This document shows, piece after piece, positions 42,206-51,125 of a stretch of DNA of 64,000 nucleotides. This DNA is from PHAA01 sp964457945. GTDB lineage: Bacteria; Bacillota; Syntrophomonadia; Syntrophomonadales; Syntrophomonadaceae. Location: positions 62,001-126,000 of the forward strand of contig CAYWFX010000005.1 of NCBI GenBank assembly GCA_964457945.1. The letters are read 5' to 3'. The notes beneath the pieces were generated by a model. That model was given only the letters and a program-made list of their open reading frames with translations. It was not told the DNA's origin and ran no database searches. The stretch's first letter is position 1. Every line of letters begins with the position of its first letter. Both the position numbers and the translations under genes were made by a program.

Positions 42206-43585
42206 ATGCAGTTACCCAGAGTAATGATAGCCGGGGTTCATAGCGGCGTAGGAAAGACAACGGTTACTTTAGGCATATTAGCTGCCCTGAGCAGAATGGG
42301 GCTGGGTGTACAACCCTATAAAGTGGGACCAGACTACATTGATCCCGGATGGCACTTCTGTGCTGCAGGGCAGCGTTCACACAACCTGGATAGCTGGATG
42401 GGAACGAATGAGGTCGTGCAGACGGTCTTCTGCAAGCATGCTGCAGGGTCTGATATCTCGGTCATTGAGGGCGTAATGGGGCTTTTTGATGGCGTGAAAG
42501 GTGGGGGGATCAAGGGGAGCAGCGCGCATATTGCCATGATCCTCAAAGTGCCGGTTATATTAGTCGTGAATGTTATGGGCATGGCCCAGAGCTGTGTCGC
42601 CCTCGTAAAAGGTTTTATGGAATATCAGCCAGGACTGCAATTGGCAGGCGTAATCCTGAACCAGGCTGCTGATTTTCATCAAAGTTACTTGAAGAAAGCC
42701 CTGGAGGATGAATTGGGAATACCAGTTCTGGGATGCTTATCTCGCTGCAGTGACATCCAGATGCCAGCCAGGCATCTGGGCCTGTTACCAGCAGCGGAGC
42801 ATGATTCAGTAAACGATATTATTGGAACTATGGCCGATCTGGTCGAAGCGTCTGTCGATCTTGAAGGGTTGCTCCATATTGCCCGAAAGGCAAATGGTAT
42901 TGATTTTACACCTGTGCCAGGAATGTCTGCTAAAGTGACCTGTATTGGAGTCGCACGGGATGAAGCATTCAGTTTCTACTATCAGGACAGTCTTGACTAT
43001 CTGGAAGAGATAGGCGCGGAATTGTGTTATTTCAGTCCCCTGCATGATAGCGAACTTCCTGCAGTGGATGGTTTGTATTTAGGCGGTGGTTTTCCGGAAA
43101 TGTTTCTTCCTCAGTTGGCTGCCAATCAGGCCATGCATGGTGCGCTGCGCCGGGCTTATCAAGCTGGCATGCCGATCTATGGGGAGTGTGGAGCACTGAT
43201 GTATCTGTCCACTGGCATTACTGATTTCGAACAAGCAACCTGGCCAGGCGTTGGGATTGTGCCTGCAGTGAGCAGTATGGAACGCAGACTGGTTGGGATG
43301 GGCTATATAGACGCTACGGCACGGTATGATTCGATTCTAGCGCGGGCAGGAGAAAGCGTACGAGGACATGAGTTTCACTATTCAACTATATCCCCGGTTG
43401 ACGAATCGTCAGCGGCCTATTCTCTGACTGGGGGCAAGGGGGCTTCGGACAGACTGGAAGGCTATAATGCCGGCAATCTGCTGGCATCCTATGTGCACCT
43501 GCATCTGCGTTCGAATCCAGGTGCTGCGAAGCGTTTTATTGCATCCTGTCTGGAATACAGGCAGTCTGTAGCAGGAGTAAATTAA
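42206..43585 (+). CDS. cbiA: cobyrinate a,c-diamide synthase
   Basis: A 459-aa glutamine amidotransferase that amidates the a and c side chains of the corrin. The N-terminal ATPase domain starts VMIAGVHSGVGKTTVTLGIL (P-loop) and includes YKVGPDYIDPGWH and EGVMGLFDGVKG. The C-terminal class-I-like glutaminase domain has IYGECGALMYLS with the nucleophile Cys and a HEFHYS segment. The start is ATG 42206, five bases after TTGGAGG; an earlier TTG overlaps the terminator T-run. It is the first gene of the riboswitch-3 operon. Confidence 0.95.
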   Translation: MQLPRVMIAGVHSGVGKTTVTLGILAALSRMGLGVQPYKVGPDYIDPGWHFCAAGQRSHNLDSWMGTNEVVQTVFCKHAAGSDISVIEGVMGLFDGVKGGGIKGSSAHIAMILKVPVILVVNVMGMAQSCVALVKGFMEYQPGLQLAGVILNQAADFHQSYLKKALEDELGIPVLGCLSRCSDIQMPARHLGLLPAAEHDSVNDIIGTMADLVEASVDLEGLLHIARKANGIDFTPVPGMSAKVTCIGVARDEAFSFYYQDSLDYLEEIGAELCYFSPLHDSELPAVDGLYLGGGFPEMFLPQLAANQAMHGALRRAYQAGMPIYGECGALMYLSTGITDFEQATWPGVGIVPAVSSMERRLVGMGYIDATARYDSILARAGESVRGHEFHYSTISPVDESSAAYSLTGGKGASDRLEGYNAGNLLASYVHLHLRSNPGAAKRFIASCLEYRQSVAGVN

Positions 43586-43586
43586 A

Positions 43587-44708
43587 ATGACAAATCAGCG
43601 TTCAAAGTCCCAGTTGAGAGAAGGATATTCCACCGGAACCTGTGCCGCTGCTGCCGCGCAGGCTGCCCTTCATTATCTGCTTCATAACGTGTGCCTGTCA
43701 GATCTTGAGATTGATCTGCCTGAAGGGGAGACGATTCGAATTCCGATCCATCAGGTTTATTCAATAGACGGCGGGGCTTGTGCTGAAGTGGTGAAGGATG
43801 GCGGAGATGACCCGGATGTTACCAATGGCATTCATATTGTTGCCACCGTGTCGTTGAACAGGGATCAGCAAATTCGTATTTTGGGCGGCTCAGGGGTAGG
43901 CAGGGTAACGAAGCCTGGTCTGGCGATACCGATAGGAGAGGCGGCCATCAACCCGGTTCCCCGCAGGATGATCACCGCTGCGGTGCAGCAATTGCTTCCG
44001 AAAGGATTCGGCCTGGAGGTCATTATATCTGTCCCTGATGGTGAGCGGGTAGCAGTAAAGACTATGAATCAACGACTGGGGATTATGGGAGGTATTTCTA
44101 TTCTGGGAACGACCGGGAGAGTACGACCGATGTCTGAACAAGCCTATCTGACATCATTAATTCCACAGATAGATCAGGCAGTTGCGATGGGATATTCCAA
44201 AGTGGTTCTGGTACCGGGTGCAATGGGTACCCGGAAGGCGACCGGGATGGGTGTCCCTTTAGAAGCCGTTATTCAATGCAGTAACTTTTTTGGGGCCATG
44301 CTGGAGGCATGTGCGGATCGCGAGATTGATGGCCTTTTATTGATGGGGCATCTCGGGAAAATGATAAAATTGGCCGGCGGAAGCTACAATACCCATAGTC
44401 GTGTCTCAGATGCACGCCGAGAGACCCTGACTGCACATCTGGCACTTCTGGGTGCCGACCCCATGCTGCTCAGGAAGGTAATGAACTTAAATACCATGGA
44501 AGAGTCTGTGGCAATGCTAAGAGAAAACCAAATGGAAGCGGTCTATCATTCTCTAGCTGCAGCCTGCAGTGAAAAATGCAAAGTCCTTTTACCAGATCAT
44601 GTAGCGGTCGGTACAGTATTGTACTCCATGGATGGAAGCATTGTCGGATATGATCCTGAAAGTCTTGATTTACGGAGGGGATTGACGTGTCAGCAGTCAT
44701 CGTGGTAG
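43587..44708 (+). CDS. cbiD: cobalt-precorrin-5B C1-methyltransferase
   Basis: A 373-aa enzyme of the anaerobic pathway that methylates C1. It opens with LREGYSTGTCAAAAAQAALH, has DGGDDPDVTNGIHI and the GVGRVTKPGLAIPIGEAAIN block, and ends with ADREIDGLLLMGHLGKMIKL, all CbiD landmarks. The start ATG lies one base after the cbiA stop codon. Its presence, with cbiG and cbiX, marks the oxygen-independent route. It overlaps cbiE by 22 bases. Confidence 0.95.
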   Translation: MTNQRSKSQLREGYSTGTCAAAAAQAALHYLLHNVCLSDLEIDLPEGETIRIPIHQVYSIDGGACAEVVKDGGDDPDVTNGIHIVATVSLNRDQQIRILGGSGVGRVTKPGLAIPIGEAAINPVPRRMITAAVQQLLPKGFGLEVIISVPDGERVAVKTMNQRLGIMGGISILGTTGRVRPMSEQAYLTSLIPQIDQAVAMGYSKVVLVPGAMGTRKATGMGVPLEAVIQCSNFFGAMLEACADREIDGLLLMGHLGKMIKLAGGSYNTHSRVSDARRETLTAHLALLGADPMLLRKVMNLNTMEESVAMLRENQMEAVYHSLAAACSEKCKVLLPDHVAVGTVLYSMDGSIVGYDPESLDLRRGLTCQQSSW

Positions 44709-45313
44709 GAACGGGTCCGGGAGATCCAGCGTATTGTGCGCCAGCGGCATTGGAGTTAATCCGAGATGCTCAGGTACTGGTCGGTGCAGAAAGATTGCTG
44801 GAGGCATTTGCCCGCGCTGATCAAAAGCAGCTGCCCTTGGGCAAAGATCTTGCCGCTATGCTGCTTGAGATTGAAAAGCGCAGACGTCAAGAACGGGTGG
44901 TCGTACTGGTGTCAGGCGATACCGGTTTATATAGTTTCGCAACTTATCTAGCTCGAAATATGGATCCAGAGGCTTTACAGTTTGTTCCCGGGATTAGCTC
45001 GGTGCAGTTTATGTTTGCTCGTCTAAAGCGTCCCTGGCAGGATGTTCAGATCTTAAGCGTGCATGGGAGATTTCCCCCGGCACTGACAGAGTTGGTTAAA
45101 AGCACAGAGGTGACTGCTCTGCTTACGGGCCAACCGTGGTCACCCCCAAAGATCGCCAGCTATTTGTTGGAAAACGGGATGGGTGATATGGCAGCAGCGG
45201 TTGGCATTGATTTATCTTATCCGGGTGAACAGCTCATTCAAACTAGCTTACTGGCCTTGAGTGAGGATCTTAATAATTATGATAATGCAGTGATGGTGAT
45301 ATTTAATGAGTAA
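44687..45313 (+). CDS. cbiE: precorrin-6Y C5,15-methyltransferase, CbiE subunit
   Basis: A 208-aa tetrapyrrole methylase with the SAM-binding VVGTGPGDPAYCAPAALELI at the N-terminus, VLVSGDTGLYSFATYL and VPGISSVQFMFARLKRPWQD in the middle. It methylates C5 while CbiT methylates C15 and decarboxylates. Here the two are separate but overlapping genes, while aerobic CobL fuses them. The GTG start follows GGAGGGG inside the end of cbiD. Confidence 0.93.
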   Translation: MSAVIVVGTGPGDPAYCAPAALELIRDAQVLVGAERLLEAFARADQKQLPLGKDLAAMLLEIEKRRRQERVVVLVSGDTGLYSFATYLARNMDPEALQFVPGISSVQFMFARLKRPWQDVQILSVHGRFPPALTELVKSTEVTALLTGQPWSPPKIASYLLENGMGDMAAAVGIDLSYPGEQLIQTSLLALSEDLNNYDNAVMVIFNE

Positions 45314-45905
45314 ATGGCAATATGTGAGCCCAGGTATTCCTGATGAAGCCTTCATGAGAGAGGAAGGCATTCCCATGACGAAACAGGAAATTAGGACAAT
45401 AAGCCTCTCCAAACTGCGCCTTTTTCCTGGCGCAACGGTTTGGGATGTGGGTGCTGGAAGTGGTTCTGTGGCGGTCGAATGTAAAATTTTGGTTGGAGAG
45501 GGTCGGGTATTTGCCGTGGAAAGAGAAGCGCGAGCGGTTCAACTGATCCAGCAAAACTGCCAGCACTTTGGGGTGAATGTAGAAGTGATAGAGGGAACTG
45601 CCCCTCTTTGTATTGACCCGCTTCCCATGGCTGACCGGATTTTTATTGGGGGGAGTGGTGGGGATCTACCAGCCATTCTCCATGTCTGTGATGAGCATTT
45701 AAAAAGGGGAGGGAGAATGGTCGTAAATGCGATCTCTCTGGATACGATAGAAAAGGCACGTTATTTTTTGGGGCAAAGTAATTATCTTACAGAGATTATC
45801 CAGGTTCAGATTGCTGTACATATAAATAAGGGGAGAGCAGCCTTCTGGCAATCCAGAAACCCAGTTACAATTATCAGCGCTGAAAAACAGGAGGAATCAA
45901 AATGA
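45306..45905 (+). CDS. cbiT: cobalt-precorrin-6B C15-methyltransferase (decarboxylating)
   Basis: A 199-aa class I SAM methyltransferase. PGIPDEAFMREEGIPMTKQE is the family N-terminus, VWDVGAGSGSVAVECKILVG the SAM-binding loop, and RIFIGGSGGDLPAIL the conserved later block. It works on the product of the cbiE step. It overlaps cbiE by eight bases and cbiL by four, showing tight translational coupling. Confidence 0.94.
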   Translation: MSKWQYVSPGIPDEAFMREEGIPMTKQEIRTISLSKLRLFPGATVWDVGAGSGSVAVECKILVGEGRVFAVEREARAVQLIQQNCQHFGVNVEVIEGTAPLCIDPLPMADRIFIGGSGGDLPAILHVCDEHLKRGGRMVVNAISLDTIEKARYFLGQSNYLTEIIQVQIAVHINKGRAAFWQSRNPVTIISAEKQEESK

Positions 45906-46624
45906 AACTGGGTACACTTTATGGCATTGGGGTAGGTCCGGGTGATCCGGAGTTACTAACCATCAAAGCCAAGCGCATCCTGGAGGAAGTTAATGTGCTG
46001 TTTATACCCAGATCTCGTCTGGAAAATCGCAGTCTGGCACTGTCTATTGTATCGGGTTTGGTCAAGAAAGAATGGGATTGTGTAGACTTGTTGCTGCCCA
46101 TGACCCGTGATGGAGAAGCCCTTCTGCTGCACTGGCAGGAAGCGGCGCAAGAGATGCTTAGGGTCTTGCAAAATGGCGAAGATGCAGCTTTTATTACCTT
46201 GGGTGATCCCGGCATGTACAGCACCTTTTCTTATCTTCTGAGAAACTTAAGAAAACTGGAGCCAAGTCTCAAGGTCGAGATTATCCCTGGGGTTAGCTCC
46301 ATACATGCGATTTCAGCCTGGATACAGGAACCGCTGGCAGAAGGTGAGGAAAGTCTTATCATCGTGCCGGCCCTGAAAGAGACAGAGCAACTTCAAACCC
46401 TGTTAAAAAATTACGATAACGTGGTTTTACTCAAAGCTGGCCGACAGTTGGCCAGGATTAATGAGATTTTACAATCAGAAGGCGATGAAGCCGACAGGCA
46501 GGTATTTCTGGCTAGCCGCTGTGGTTTTGTGGATGGGTTTTATACTGAGGATCTTAAGGCCTATGAGCATCGACCGATGGACTATCTGTCCACGCTGATT
46601 ATCAAGAGAAGGAGGGCTGATTAG
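45902..46624 (+). CDS. cbiL: cobalt-precorrin-2 C20-methyltransferase
   Basis: A 240-aa tetrapyrrole methylase with GTLYGIGVGPGDPELLTIKA at the N-terminus, FITLGDPGMYSTFSYLLRNL, and EIIPGVSSIHAISAWIQEPL. These, with the LY/F-GIGVGPGDPEL start, fit the CbiL/CobI subfamily that methylates C20 of cobalt-sirohydrochlorin, the first corrin-specific methylation. Starts within an ATGA overlap with cbiT and ends one base before cbiF. Confidence 0.93.
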   Translation: MKLGTLYGIGVGPGDPELLTIKAKRILEEVNVLFIPRSRLENRSLALSIVSGLVKKEWDCVDLLLPMTRDGEALLLHWQEAAQEMLRVLQNGEDAAFITLGDPGMYSTFSYLLRNLRKLEPSLKVEIIPGVSSIHAISAWIQEPLAEGEESLIIVPALKETEQLQTLLKNYDNVVLLKAGRQLARINEILQSEGDEADRQVFLASRCGFVDGFYTEDLKAYEHRPMDYLSTLIIKRRRAD

Positions 46625-47365
46625 ATGATTTATTTTGTTGGCGCAGGACCGGGAGACCCCGAACTTATCACCCTCAAAGGTTATCAATTACTCCAAAAGG
46701 CAGATCTGGTGATCTATACTGGTTCCCTGATTAACCCCGAACTCCTTCAATATTGTTCGTCCAGTTGTGAGCGGGTGAACAGTGCTTCGCTGGACTTGGA
46801 GAGCATTGTTGCCCTGATGGTGGAGGCGCATGAGGCAAATCGTCTGGTTGTTCGTCTGCATACCGGGGACCCCAGTCTATTTGGCGCCATCGGGGAACAA
46901 ATGGAGTTATTGGAGGCTAGCGGAATTCCTTTTATCGTAGTGCCTGGTGTGAGCTCATTCCTGGCGGCGGCAGCCAGTCTGAAACGCGAGTATACCGTTC
47001 CGGAAATTAGCCAGACCCTGATTATCACTCGTATGGAAGGGCGTACACCGGTGCCTGAGCGGGAGCGGCTGAATAAATTGGCGGCCTCGGGCAGTTCGAT
47101 GGTGATCTTCCTGTCAGTAGGTATGATAGAACAGGTTGCAGCGGATTTAGCTCAGCACTACGCATTGGATACCCCTGTGGCAGTGGTTGAAAGAGCCAGT
47201 TGGCCCAACGAGAGAATTGTCCAGGGGACTCTGGCGCAACTGGCAGACCTGACAAGAGCTGCAGGAATTACTAAGACAGCCTTAATTATGGTGGGTGAAT
47301 TCCTACGTGCGAGTGGCCGTTCGAAACTATATGACAGGGATTTTGTGCATGAATACCGAGGATAA
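46625..47365 (+). CDS. cbiF: cobalt-precorrin-4 C11-methyltransferase
   Basis: A 246-aa tetrapyrrole methylase of the CbiF/CobM subfamily: IYFVGAGPGDPELITLKGYQ at the N-terminus, VVRLHTGDPSLFGAIGEQME with the substrate-binding loop, and VPGVSSFLAAAASLKREYTV with EISQTLIITRMEGRTPVPE, which is specific to CobM-like enzymes. It adds the C11 methyl group. The start codon directly abuts the cbiL stop codon, and the 3' end overlaps cbiG by 17 bases. Confidence 0.95.
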   Translation: MIYFVGAGPGDPELITLKGYQLLQKADLVIYTGSLINPELLQYCSSSCERVNSASLDLESIVALMVEAHEANRLVVRLHTGDPSLFGAIGEQMELLEASGIPFIVVPGVSSFLAAAASLKREYTVPEISQTLIITRMEGRTPVPERERLNKLAASGSSMVIFLSVGMIEQVAADLAQHYALDTPVAVVERASWPNERIVQGTLAQLADLTRAAGITKTALIMVGEFLRASGRSKLYDRDFVHEYRG

Positions 47366-48557
47366 GAAAAAAATACAGAAGACGGCCATTTTATGTCTTA
47401 CCGAAGGGGCGGCCAAACTTGCCCTCAAGTTAGGCGAGGACATGGACAACTGCACGATATATCTGCCAGCCAGATTGGAATCCGTACTTGTTGTCGAAGA
47501 TAGCCATCGAGCCAAGATTAGAATGGGATCTCAGCTCAAGATGGAACCGGATCATGCGCAGCAGGGAGACCCCTTCAAGATTGTGTTTTACAGCAACTGG
47601 CAGGAGACTTTAACTGAAACCTTTGTTTCTTTCAATGCCTTGATTTATATTATGGCGACAGGCATTGTGGTTAGAAGTCTGGCGCCATTATTGCAATCTA
47701 AATACATTGATCCGGCGGTTGTCGTTCTGGATGAGGAAGGGCAATTTGCCATTCCTCTGCTCTCCGGGCATGTAGGAGGTGCGAACCGTCTGGCTAGAGA
47801 AATAGCGATTAAGCTGGGTGGGCAGGCAGTGATTACAACTGCTACAGATGTAGTGGGGAAACCAGCTCTGGATATAATGGCTCAGCAGATGGATGCGACG
47901 ATTGAACCGATCTCGTCACTCAAACGCTTCAATCGTTTCCTGGCGGAGGGAAGCGAGATCAATCTATATAGCCCCTGGCCATTGCAAGCATCGCTTCGGG
48001 AAGGATTGCAATGGCAGGAATGGCAGTCCGGTTTTGCAAGGGGGTTTCCGATTGTGCATAAAAACCTTCCTTTACAGCCGGCAGTGATTATAAGTCCTTT
48101 TCAATTGGATCTTTCCGAGGGTGCGGACATTCTTCAAATTCGGCCCCGAAATCTATCAGTGGGGATCGGCTGCCGCAAGGGTGTTACGCTGGCAGAAGTA
48201 CAGCTAGCCCTGCAGGAAACATTTAGGGTCTTTGGTCTGGACCTTCGCTCAATTAAGAAGCTGGCAAGTATTGATTTTAAGATGAGTGAACCGGGCCTTT
48301 TAGACCTGGCTGATGAGCTTAAGGTCCCACTTTTGGGCTTTAGTCGTGAAGAAATTGCTTCCTTGGATGGATGTTATGAAGCTTCCAAACAAGTATTTGA
48401 AAGAATTGGAGTTGGTGGGGTATGCGAACCTGTGGCGATGCTGGCAGCGAATCATGGTGTGAGCCTGATGCCCAAACAGAAGCACAGACGGGTGACGGTG
48501 AGCGTAGTCATGGAAAAATCCTGGTGGTGGGATTGGGGCCTGGCAAGCGGGACCTGA
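47349..48557 (+). CDS. cbiG: cobalt-precorrin-5A hydrolase
   Basis: A 402-aa enzyme that opens the delta-lactone and releases the C20 carbon as acetaldehyde. KTAILCLTEGAAKLALKLGE at the N-terminus, LIYIMATGIVVRSLAPLLQS and DPAVVVLDEEGQFAIPLLSG are the CbiG core, and NLSVGIGCRKGVTLAEVQLA begins the C-terminal domain. The ATG at 47349 is inside the end of cbiF; an earlier in-frame GTG (47295) has no binding site. The last 136 bases overlap the annotated start of cbiH, and the C-terminus (MEKSWWWDWGLASGT) is atypical because of this. Confidence 0.92.
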   Translation: MNTEDKKKIQKTAILCLTEGAAKLALKLGEDMDNCTIYLPARLESVLVVEDSHRAKIRMGSQLKMEPDHAQQGDPFKIVFYSNWQETLTETFVSFNALIYIMATGIVVRSLAPLLQSKYIDPAVVVLDEEGQFAIPLLSGHVGGANRLAREIAIKLGGQAVITTATDVVGKPALDIMAQQMDATIEPISSLKRFNRFLAEGSEINLYSPWPLQASLREGLQWQEWQSGFARGFPIVHKNLPLQPAVIISPFQLDLSEGADILQIRPRNLSVGIGCRKGVTLAEVQLALQETFRVFGLDLRSIKKLASIDFKMSEPGLLDLADELKVPLLGFSREEIASLDGCYEASKQVFERIGVGGVCEPVAMLAANHGVSLMPKQKHRRVTVSVVMEKSWWWDWGLASGT

Positions 48558-49231
48558 TGACTGCCCGTGCCATAGAAGCACTCAGAAAAGCGGATGTCAT
48601 TATTGGTTATAAAACCTATATTGACTTGGTGTCAGATCTTATTACTGATAAGAAGGTAATTAGCTCGGGTATGCGCCGTGAAATCGAGCGTGCGAAGATC
48701 GCAGTAGAAGAGGCCAAGCGTGGTCAGACGGCAGCGGTGGTGAGTAGCGGCGATGCCGGGGTATACGGGATGGCGGGAATTGTACTGGAGGTCGCAGCAG
48801 GGGTTGTGCCCGTGGAAGTGATTCCCGGTGTAACCGCAGCAACAGCAATTGCTGCACGCCTCGGTGCTCCGCTCATGCATGATTTTGCAGTAATTAGTTT
48901 GAGTGATTTGCTGACACCCATAAATAAAATCATGACCAGATTGCAGGCAGCTGGATTGGGGGACTATGTCGTAATCCTCTACAATCCTGCCAGTAATGGG
49001 CGTAAGGAACAGATCAAAATGGCCCGTGAGATACTGCTCTGGCATAAAGATCCCGAAACGCCAGTGGGCATCGTGCGCAATGCGGAACGCGAGGGGGAAG
49101 AAGTCGTCATTACCACTCTGAGGGAAATGCTTTCCGTAGAAATGGATATGTTTACGACGGTTATCATTGGAAATTCTGAGACCAGAATCGAAAATGGATA
49201 TATGATAACGCCCCGGGGTTATCAGCTATGA
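48422..49231 (+). CDS. cbiH: cobalt-precorrin-3B C17-methyltransferase
   Basis: A tetrapyrrole methylase of the CbiH/CobJ type: KILVVGLGPGKRDLMTARAI, VISSGMRREIERAKIAVEEA, VVSSGDAGVYGMAGIVLEVA, VEVIPGVTAATAIAARLGAP, and ILYNPASNGRKEQI are all diagnostic. It methylates C17 with ring contraction. From ATG 48422 the protein has 269 aa, but the family core begins only at about residue 32. ATG 48422 follows GGTGGGG and is the only ATG in frame, so either it carries a 30-residue non-homologous leader inside cbiG or it starts at a GTG near 48524. I cannot decide between them. Confidence 0.92.
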   Translation: MRTCGDAGSESWCEPDAQTEAQTGDGERSHGKILVVGLGPGKRDLMTARAIEALRKADVIIGYKTYIDLVSDLITDKKVISSGMRREIERAKIAVEEAKRGQTAAVVSSGDAGVYGMAGIVLEVAAGVVPVEVIPGVTAATAIAARLGAPLMHDFAVISLSDLLTPINKIMTRLQAAGLGDYVVILYNPASNGRKEQIKMAREILLWHKDPETPVGIVRNAEREGEEVVITTLREMLSVEMDMFTTVIIGNSETRIENGYMITPRGYQL

Positions 49232-50025
49232 TTCTTGTGCTCGCAGGCACTAGTGAAGGTAGGGAAGTTCTGGAACAACTGCATCCTACTTATGAGGTCA
49301 TCTCAGCAGTGGTTAGCCCGTATGGGGCACAGCTTCTGGCAGAGGTCGCTAAGGGTAATGAGATCTTCATCGGGGAATTGGATCTAATGAGCTTGTTGAG
49401 TTTAATCAAAGCCCGGCAGGTGGATACCATTATCGATGCTACCCATCCCTTTGCCCAGATTATTAGCGTGATTGCAATGGAAGCGGCGGCCCAGACTGGG
49501 ATTGTCTATATACGCCTGGAGCGTCCAGCAACGCCGCTCCCCACACATCCGCTGGTCCATCCGGTGCAGCATTTGGAGGAAATCAAGAATTATCTGCATC
49601 CAGGGGAAACCCTTTTCAGTACAGTGGGGAGTAAAAACCTGTCGAAGCTCGCAGAGATTGCTGCTGAACAGGAAATTCGGATGGTAACCAGGGTTTTGCC
49701 TAGCTCCGAGGTGATTAAGAGCTGCGAAAGACTAGGTTTGTCTTCTGATCAGATTGTAGCCATGAAAGGTCCGTTTTCCACCGCAATGAATCAAGAGCTG
49801 TTCAGACATTATAGGGTTAATGCAGTTTTCAGCAAAGAAAGCGGAATGCGCGGTGGGGTAGACACGAAAATTGAGGCAGCTGTGAACATGGGCATCCCAA
49901 TTCTAATCTGGACCCGCCCGGTGCTCGATTATCCGGTTCTCTTGCACTCGGTGCGAGCGGTATGCGATGCAATTGAGTTGAGGCAGCAGAAAAATAATGA
50001 AGATACAGGGAGGCTTGAGCTATGA
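49228..50025 (+). CDS. cbiJ: cobalt-precorrin-6A reductase
   Basis: A 265-aa NAD(P)H-dependent reductase of the macrocycle. ILVLAGTSEGREVLEQL at the N-terminus is the nucleotide-binding loop of CbiJ/CobK, followed by DTIIDATHPFAQIISVIAME, FSTVGSKNLSKLAEIAAEQE, MVTRVLPSSEV and NAVFSKESGMRGGVDTKIEA. It starts in a four-base overlap with cbiH and ends in a four-base overlap with cbiX. Confidence 0.94.
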   Translation: MILVLAGTSEGREVLEQLHPTYEVISAVVSPYGAQLLAEVAKGNEIFIGELDLMSLLSLIKARQVDTIIDATHPFAQIISVIAMEAAAQTGIVYIRLERPATPLPTHPLVHPVQHLEEIKNYLHPGETLFSTVGSKNLSKLAEIAAEQEIRMVTRVLPSSEVIKSCERLGLSSDQIVAMKGPFSTAMNQELFRHYRVNAVFSKESGMRGGVDTKIEAAVNMGIPILIWTRPVLDYPVLLHSVRAVCDAIELRQQKNNEDTGRLEL

Positions 50026-50393
50026 AAGAAGGAATTATCTTACTTGGACATGGCAGCAGGAGAGAAGAAGCCAATGAGGAGATTCGTGAAATTGCCAGGA
50101 TGATTTTGGATGGTGATGAAAGAGATTTATATGAAATCGCATTTCTGTCCTTTGGGTTCCCGGATTTAACCGAAGCGGTTGAAAGACTGGTGGAAAAAGG
50201 CGTAGACAAAATCATTGTAATGCCGATTTTCCTGGTTACAGGTAACCATATTACCAGGGACATCCCTGGTAAACTGCTCTTACAAAAAACGACCTATCCT
50301 AATATTCAGTTCGTAATGGCTAAACATATCGGACCCCATCCGGCTATTGCAGAGATTGTTAAGAAACGCATTACGGAAGCGGCTGAATTATAA
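50022..50393 (+). CDS. cbiX: sirohydrochlorin cobaltochelatase, small CbiX type
   Basis: A 123-aa single-domain chelatase. IILLGHGSRREEANEEIREI holds the first metal-ligand His, and IIVMPIFLVTGNHITRDIPG the second block with another His. Short CbiX proteins of this length act as homodimers and insert Co2+ into sirohydrochlorin at the start of the anaerobic pathway. There is no cbiK in the window, so this is the likely chelatase. A stand-alone sirohydrochlorin ferrochelatase role cannot be excluded, but the operon favours cobalt. Confidence 0.9.
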   Translation: MKEGIILLGHGSRREEANEEIREIARMILDGDERDLYEIAFLSFGFPDLTEAVERLVEKGVDKIIVMPIFLVTGNHITRDIPGKLLLQKTTYPNIQFVMAKHIGPHPAIAEIVKKRITEAAEL

Positions 50394-50415
50394 TAAATCA
50401 TCAGGAGGAATAAAC

Positions 50416-51039
50416 GTGCAGATTTTATGGAAGCCAGGGGATATTGAGACCCAAAGCATGGAAATTATTGAGCAATACGTAGCAGCGCTTAAGCTTCCTC
50501 TAATGGAGAAAGCAATCATCAAGAGAGTGATTCATACTACAGGAGACCCTGCACTCATTGCTGATATTTGTATTCATCCGGATGCATGTAAAGTGGGAAT
50601 ACAGGCGATTAAGAAGGGCTGTTCCGTCTTTACGGATGTGAATATGACAAAGGTGGGGATCAATCAGGCCAGTTTGGTGCAATATGGAGGCAGCCTGCAC
50701 TGTTCCATCGCCAACCCCGAGGTGGCCATCAAAGCAAGTGAATGGGGGATCACCAGAGCAGCGGCAGCCATGCGTATGTGGGGCGGGGAACTTGACCAGG
50801 CTGTTATTGCCATCGGCAATGCGCCTACTGCGCTGTTTGAACTGCTGGACCTTATGGCAAAAGACGTGGCCCATCCAGCCCTCATCATAGGTACCCCGGT
50901 GGGCTTTGTCGGTGCAGCGGAATCCAAAGAGCAGCTCATGCGCGAGAGCTCGGTGCCCTACATTTCAGTCCGGGGTACCCGTGGCGGCAGCCCCATCGCT
51001 GCAACGATCGTTAATGCCCTTTTATATGGCATGGTTTAA
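50416..51039 (+). CDS. cbiC: cobalt-precorrin-8 methylmutase
   Basis: A 207-aa enzyme that moves the C11 methyl to C12 to give cobyrinate. The block RVIHTTGDPALIADICIHPD has the catalytic His of the R-x-I-H-x-[TS] motif, followed by SVFTDVNMTKVGINQ, AVIAIGNAPTALFELLDLM, and the C-terminal GTPVGFVGAAESKEQLM with TRGGSPIAATIVNALL. The GTG at 50416 follows AGGAGG; the frame extends upstream into cbiX without a site. Last of the contiguous ring-modifying block. Confidence 0.95.
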   Translation: MQILWKPGDIETQSMEIIEQYVAALKLPLMEKAIIKRVIHTTGDPALIADICIHPDACKVGIQAIKKGCSVFTDVNMTKVGINQASLVQYGGSLHCSIANPEVAIKASEWGITRAAAAMRMWGGELDQAVIAIGNAPTALFELLDLMAKDVAHPALIIGTPVGFVGAAESKEQLMRESSVPYISVRGTRGGSPIAATIVNALLYGMV

Positions 51040-51125
51040 ATGTGACGGGTAACCAATGCAATTTGCCCTTTATTTTTATTTTGAATACAAAATAATCACA
51101 ATCAACAGAAGGAGGGTGCGTATAA

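Noticed and set aside
48632..49045. 137-aa minus-strand frame inside cbiH
   Set aside because: It is the complement of highly conserved CbiH coding sequence. Composition (Cys/His-rich) is an artefact of the opposite strand.
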